This document shows positions 12,908 to 14,023 of a DNA stretch of 14,023 nucleotides, piece by piece (the stretch's first letter is position 1; each line of letters opens with the position of its first letter). The stretch lies in assembly GCA_049294415.1 (NCBI GenBank), contig JBAQCS010000070.1, positions 1-14,023 of the forward strand, given 5' to 3'. Position numbers and translations under genes: made by a program. Under the pieces are notes generated by a model that did not search any database, was not told the DNA's origin, and saw only the letters and a list, made by a program, of their open reading frames with translations. Source of the DNA: JAEZRQ01 sp049294415. Lineage in GTDB: Bacteria; Patescibacteriota; Patescibacteriia; Patescibacteriales; UBA12465.

Positions 12908-13105
12908 ATGACTGGTATTATTAAAACTTTAACCGATAAAGGTTTCGGTTTCATCACTGTTGAGGGTCAAGAGAAAGATTTATTCTTTCACAGCAACTCT
13001 TTAGTTGGTGTTCAATTCGACGAATTACGCCAAGGTGATACTGTTTCTTTCGAAACAGAAATGTCTCCAAAAGGAATGAATGCAGTAAACGTTAAACGCG
13101 TTTAA
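12908..13105 (+). CDS. Cold-shock domain protein (CspA family)
   Basis: 65 aa, a single OB fold that binds single-stranded RNA and DNA and melts secondary structure. RNP1 is 'KGFGFITV' (11-18) and RNP2 is 'DLFFHSNSL' (24-32), where relatives have VFVHFS. 'FDELRQGDTVSFETEMSPKGMNAVNVKRV' is a normal family C-terminus. Codons shift towards C-ending forms (TTC, ATC, AAC) compared with neighbours, a sign of high expression. It has its own promoter and an about 83-nt leader, which could fold and act as a temperature switch; no Shine-Dalgarno site is visible before the ATG. A terminator follows. The adjacent downstream gene encodes another putative nucleic-acid-binding protein. Confidence 0.95.
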   Translation: MTGIIKTLTDKGFGFITVEGQEKDLFFHSNSLVGVQFDELRQGDTVSFETEMSPKGMNAVNVKRV

Positions 13106-13125
13106 ATTCATATCTGAAAACAAGG

Positions 13126-13157
13126 TCCCGCCCAATTTAGGTTGAGGCGGGATTTTG
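13126..13157 (+). terminator. Intrinsic terminator of the cold-shock gene
   Basis: TCCCGCC (13126-13132) pairs with GGCGGGA (13146-13152) and is followed by TTTTGTTT. It is the most G/C-rich stem in the window, with a 13-nt loop, and lies 20 nt after the stop. Confidence 0.85.
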
Positions 13158-13217
13158 TTTAAGAGTCTACAATACTAAAAAAGATGGACTTAAAATATTT
13201 AAACTAACAAATACATT

Positions 13218-13904
13218 ATGAAGGATTTTAATAGAGGTGGTGGTTCAGATAGACGTGGTGGTGGAGACAGAAGAGGCGGCGGTAGCAGCTTCGGACGCAG
13301 AGATGGTGGTCGTGATTTCGGTAGAGGAGGATCTGATAGACCAGAAATGCATAAAGCTACTTGTGCTGATTGTGGTAGTTCTTGCGAAGTACCATTTAAA
13401 CCAATGAGTGGCAAACCAGTTTTCTGCAGCAATTGTTTTAAAGGTAAAGAAGGCGGAGATAGATCTGATAGAAGATCAGACAGCCGTGATTCTAGAGGTG
13501 GTGGTCGTGATTCTTTCCGTGATAGTTTCGCTGAAAAACAAATGTTTAAATCTGTTTGTGCTGAATGCGGTGATGATTGTGAAGTACCATTTAGACCAAC
13601 AGCTGGTAAAACAGTGCTTTGCAGTGATTGCTTCAGTAAAGTTGACCCTAAAAATAATGAGAGAAAAGAAGATAGAAGAAATAGTGCTCCAAAAGCCGCA
13701 TCTAATGAACAATTTGAAATGTTAAATGTTAAATTAGATCAAATTTTAAAGGCCTTAAGTGCAGCTACTCCAGTTAAGACAACTACTAAAAAAGAGGTAA
13801 TTAAAGAAGAAAAAGAAGTTGCTCCTAAAAAAGTAGTTAAGAAAGCTGTTAAAAAAGAAGTTGCTCCTAAAAAAGTAGTAAAAAAAGTTGCCAAGAAAAA
13901 ATAA
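13218..13904 (+). CDS. RGG-rich protein with two CxxC-x17-CxxC zinc modules and a lysine-rich tail
   Basis: 228 aa in three parts. The N-terminus (about 5-41) is Arg/Gly-rich with RGG-type repeats such as 'RRGGGDRRGGG', as in RNA-binding disordered proteins. Two zinc modules follow: C49/C52 and C70/C73, then C114/C117 and C135/C138, each with 17 residues between pairs, plus a spare Cys in both (C56, C121). The two copies are 65 residues apart and nearly alike ('C-A-x-C-G-x-x-C-E-V-P-F'); a second Arg/Gly/Ser-rich linker (78-105) separates them. A helix (about 164-182) precedes a Lys/Ala/Val-Pro tail (186-228) resembling histone H1, with a 14-residue repeat (KEVAPKKVVKKAVK). The family is common in Patescibacteria but its function is unknown. 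Nucleic-acid binding is inferred from composition. It starts 112 nt after the cold-shock gene, with its own terminator and similarly optimised codons. Confidence 0.9.
   Translation: MKDFNRGGGSDRRGGGDRRGGGSSFGRRDGGRDFGRGGSDRPEMHKATCADCGSSCEVPFKPMSGKPVFCSNCFKGKEGGDRSDRRSDSRDSRGGGRDSFRDSFAEKQMFKSVCAECGDDCEVPFRPTAGKTVLCSDCFSKVDPKNNERKEDRRNSAPKAASNEQFEMLNVKLDQILKALSAATPVKTTTKKEVIKEEKEVAPKKVVKKAVKKEVAPKKVVKKVAKKK
13810..13879 (+). repeat. Direct repeat encoding the lysine-rich tail
   Basis: A 28-bp unit occurs identically at 13810-13837 and 13852-13879, with a 42-nt period (14 codons). It encodes (K)EVAPKKVVKK twice. A recent tandem duplication within the coding sequence is the simplest explanation; copy number may vary between strains. 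Confidence 0.85.
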
Positions 13905-13924
13905 ATTTATATTTTCTAGATAAT

Positions 13925-13955
13925 AAAAAGGACTGTTAAAAAGACAGTCTTTTTT
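13925..13955 (+). terminator. Intrinsic terminator of the RGG-zinc gene
   Basis: GACTGT (13931-13936) pairs with ACAGTC (13944-13949) around a 7-nt loop, and a flanking A-run and T-run extend the stem to 12 pairs. Six Ts follow. It lies 20 nt after the stop. Confidence 0.85.
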
Positions 13956-13963
13956 AGATATTA

Positions 13964-13992
13964 AAAAAGGAGCCATTATTAGACTCCTTTTT
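13964..13992 (-). terminator. Second hairpin, probably terminator of a minus-strand gene beyond the edge
   Basis: AAAAAGGAG (13964-13972) pairs with CTCCTTTTT (13984-13992) around an 11-nt loop. Read on the minus strand it ends in six Ts, so it may end a convergent gene. A minus-strand frame from 14023 reads through to a TAA at 13993-13991, too short to call. It could also back up the terminator at 13925. Confidence 0.6.
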
Positions 13993-14023
13993 ACTCATGC
14001 ATTATGCATGTATAGTTCCGACA

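Noticed and set aside
13160..13217. Promoter for the RGG-zinc gene
   Set aside because: TAAAAT at 13191 and TACAAT at 13168 lack a good -35 at 16-18 nt; none convincing, so not listed. Read-through from the cold-shock gene is possible.
13408..13725. 105-codon plus-strand frame inside the zinc-module gene, and minus-strand frames there
   Set aside because: Out-of-frame translations of a repetitive, biased sequence; no family features, no start signal.
13996..14010. CATGCAT-T-ATGCATG palindrome at the right edge as an attachment site
   Set aside because: A 7-bp inverted repeat with no partner copy, integrase or tRNA in the window; context is cut off.

Overview
The window is about two-thirds A+T and carries 20 closely packed genes. 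The C-terminal protein has two CxxC-x17-CxxC zinc modules, a family seen mainly in Candidate Phyla Radiation (Patescibacteria) genomes. The PAS-only sensor with a 'GREL' coiled-coil tail, the C39-like secreted protein with two short tandem surface modules, and the many very small membrane proteins also fit that group. Promoters look like sigma70 (TTGACA / TATAAT with 17-nt spacers). The code is standard, with no in-frame UGA, and all 20 visible stops are UAA (18) or UAG (2). Only one gene has a strong Shine-Dalgarno sequence. I cannot assign a phylum or class beyond 'probably Patescibacteria'.

Layout. Positions 1-1886 hold a Nudix hydrolase cut by the left edge, a P-loop kinase-like protein, a 60-aa membrane protein and a PyrE-family phosphoribosyltransferase, all co-directional with gaps of 2-8 nt: a small nucleotide-handling operon. 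Positions 1917-3279 hold a 90-aa membrane protein and a membrane-anchored META-domain protein, each behind a combined terminator/promoter. A three-PAS soluble protein with no output domain runs convergently (3284-4594, minus). A 331-nt divergent region separates it from a probable operon of LUD-domain protein, blue-copper lipoprotein, cupin and short GH130-like protein (4926-7182). A 57-aa membrane protein with its own promoter (7290-7463) and a bidirectional terminator follow. Next come a secreted C39-like peptidase on the minus strand and, diverging from it, a GIY-YIG protein overlapping a pirin. Both of these divergent promoters place the transcription start at or next to the ATG. A GT4 glycosyltransferase stands alone. 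A histidine phosphatase and a degenerate HD-domain protein form a pair. A cold-shock protein and an RGG / zinc-ribbon / lysine-tail protein close the window.

How the genes may work together. The left cluster probably sanitises or salvages nucleotides. The LUD-cupredoxin-cupin set suggests redox or metal chemistry, partly on the cell surface. The right end looks like nucleic-acid binding: a cold-shock RNA chaperone beside a protein built like an RNA-binding or condensing factor. No CRISPR array, transposon, tRNA or rRNA is visible. The least ordinary items are the RGG-zinc-lysine protein, the GH130 protein lacking part of its propeller, the HD protein with HR in place of HD, the sensor with no output domain, and two near-identical palindromes that combine terminator and promoter.
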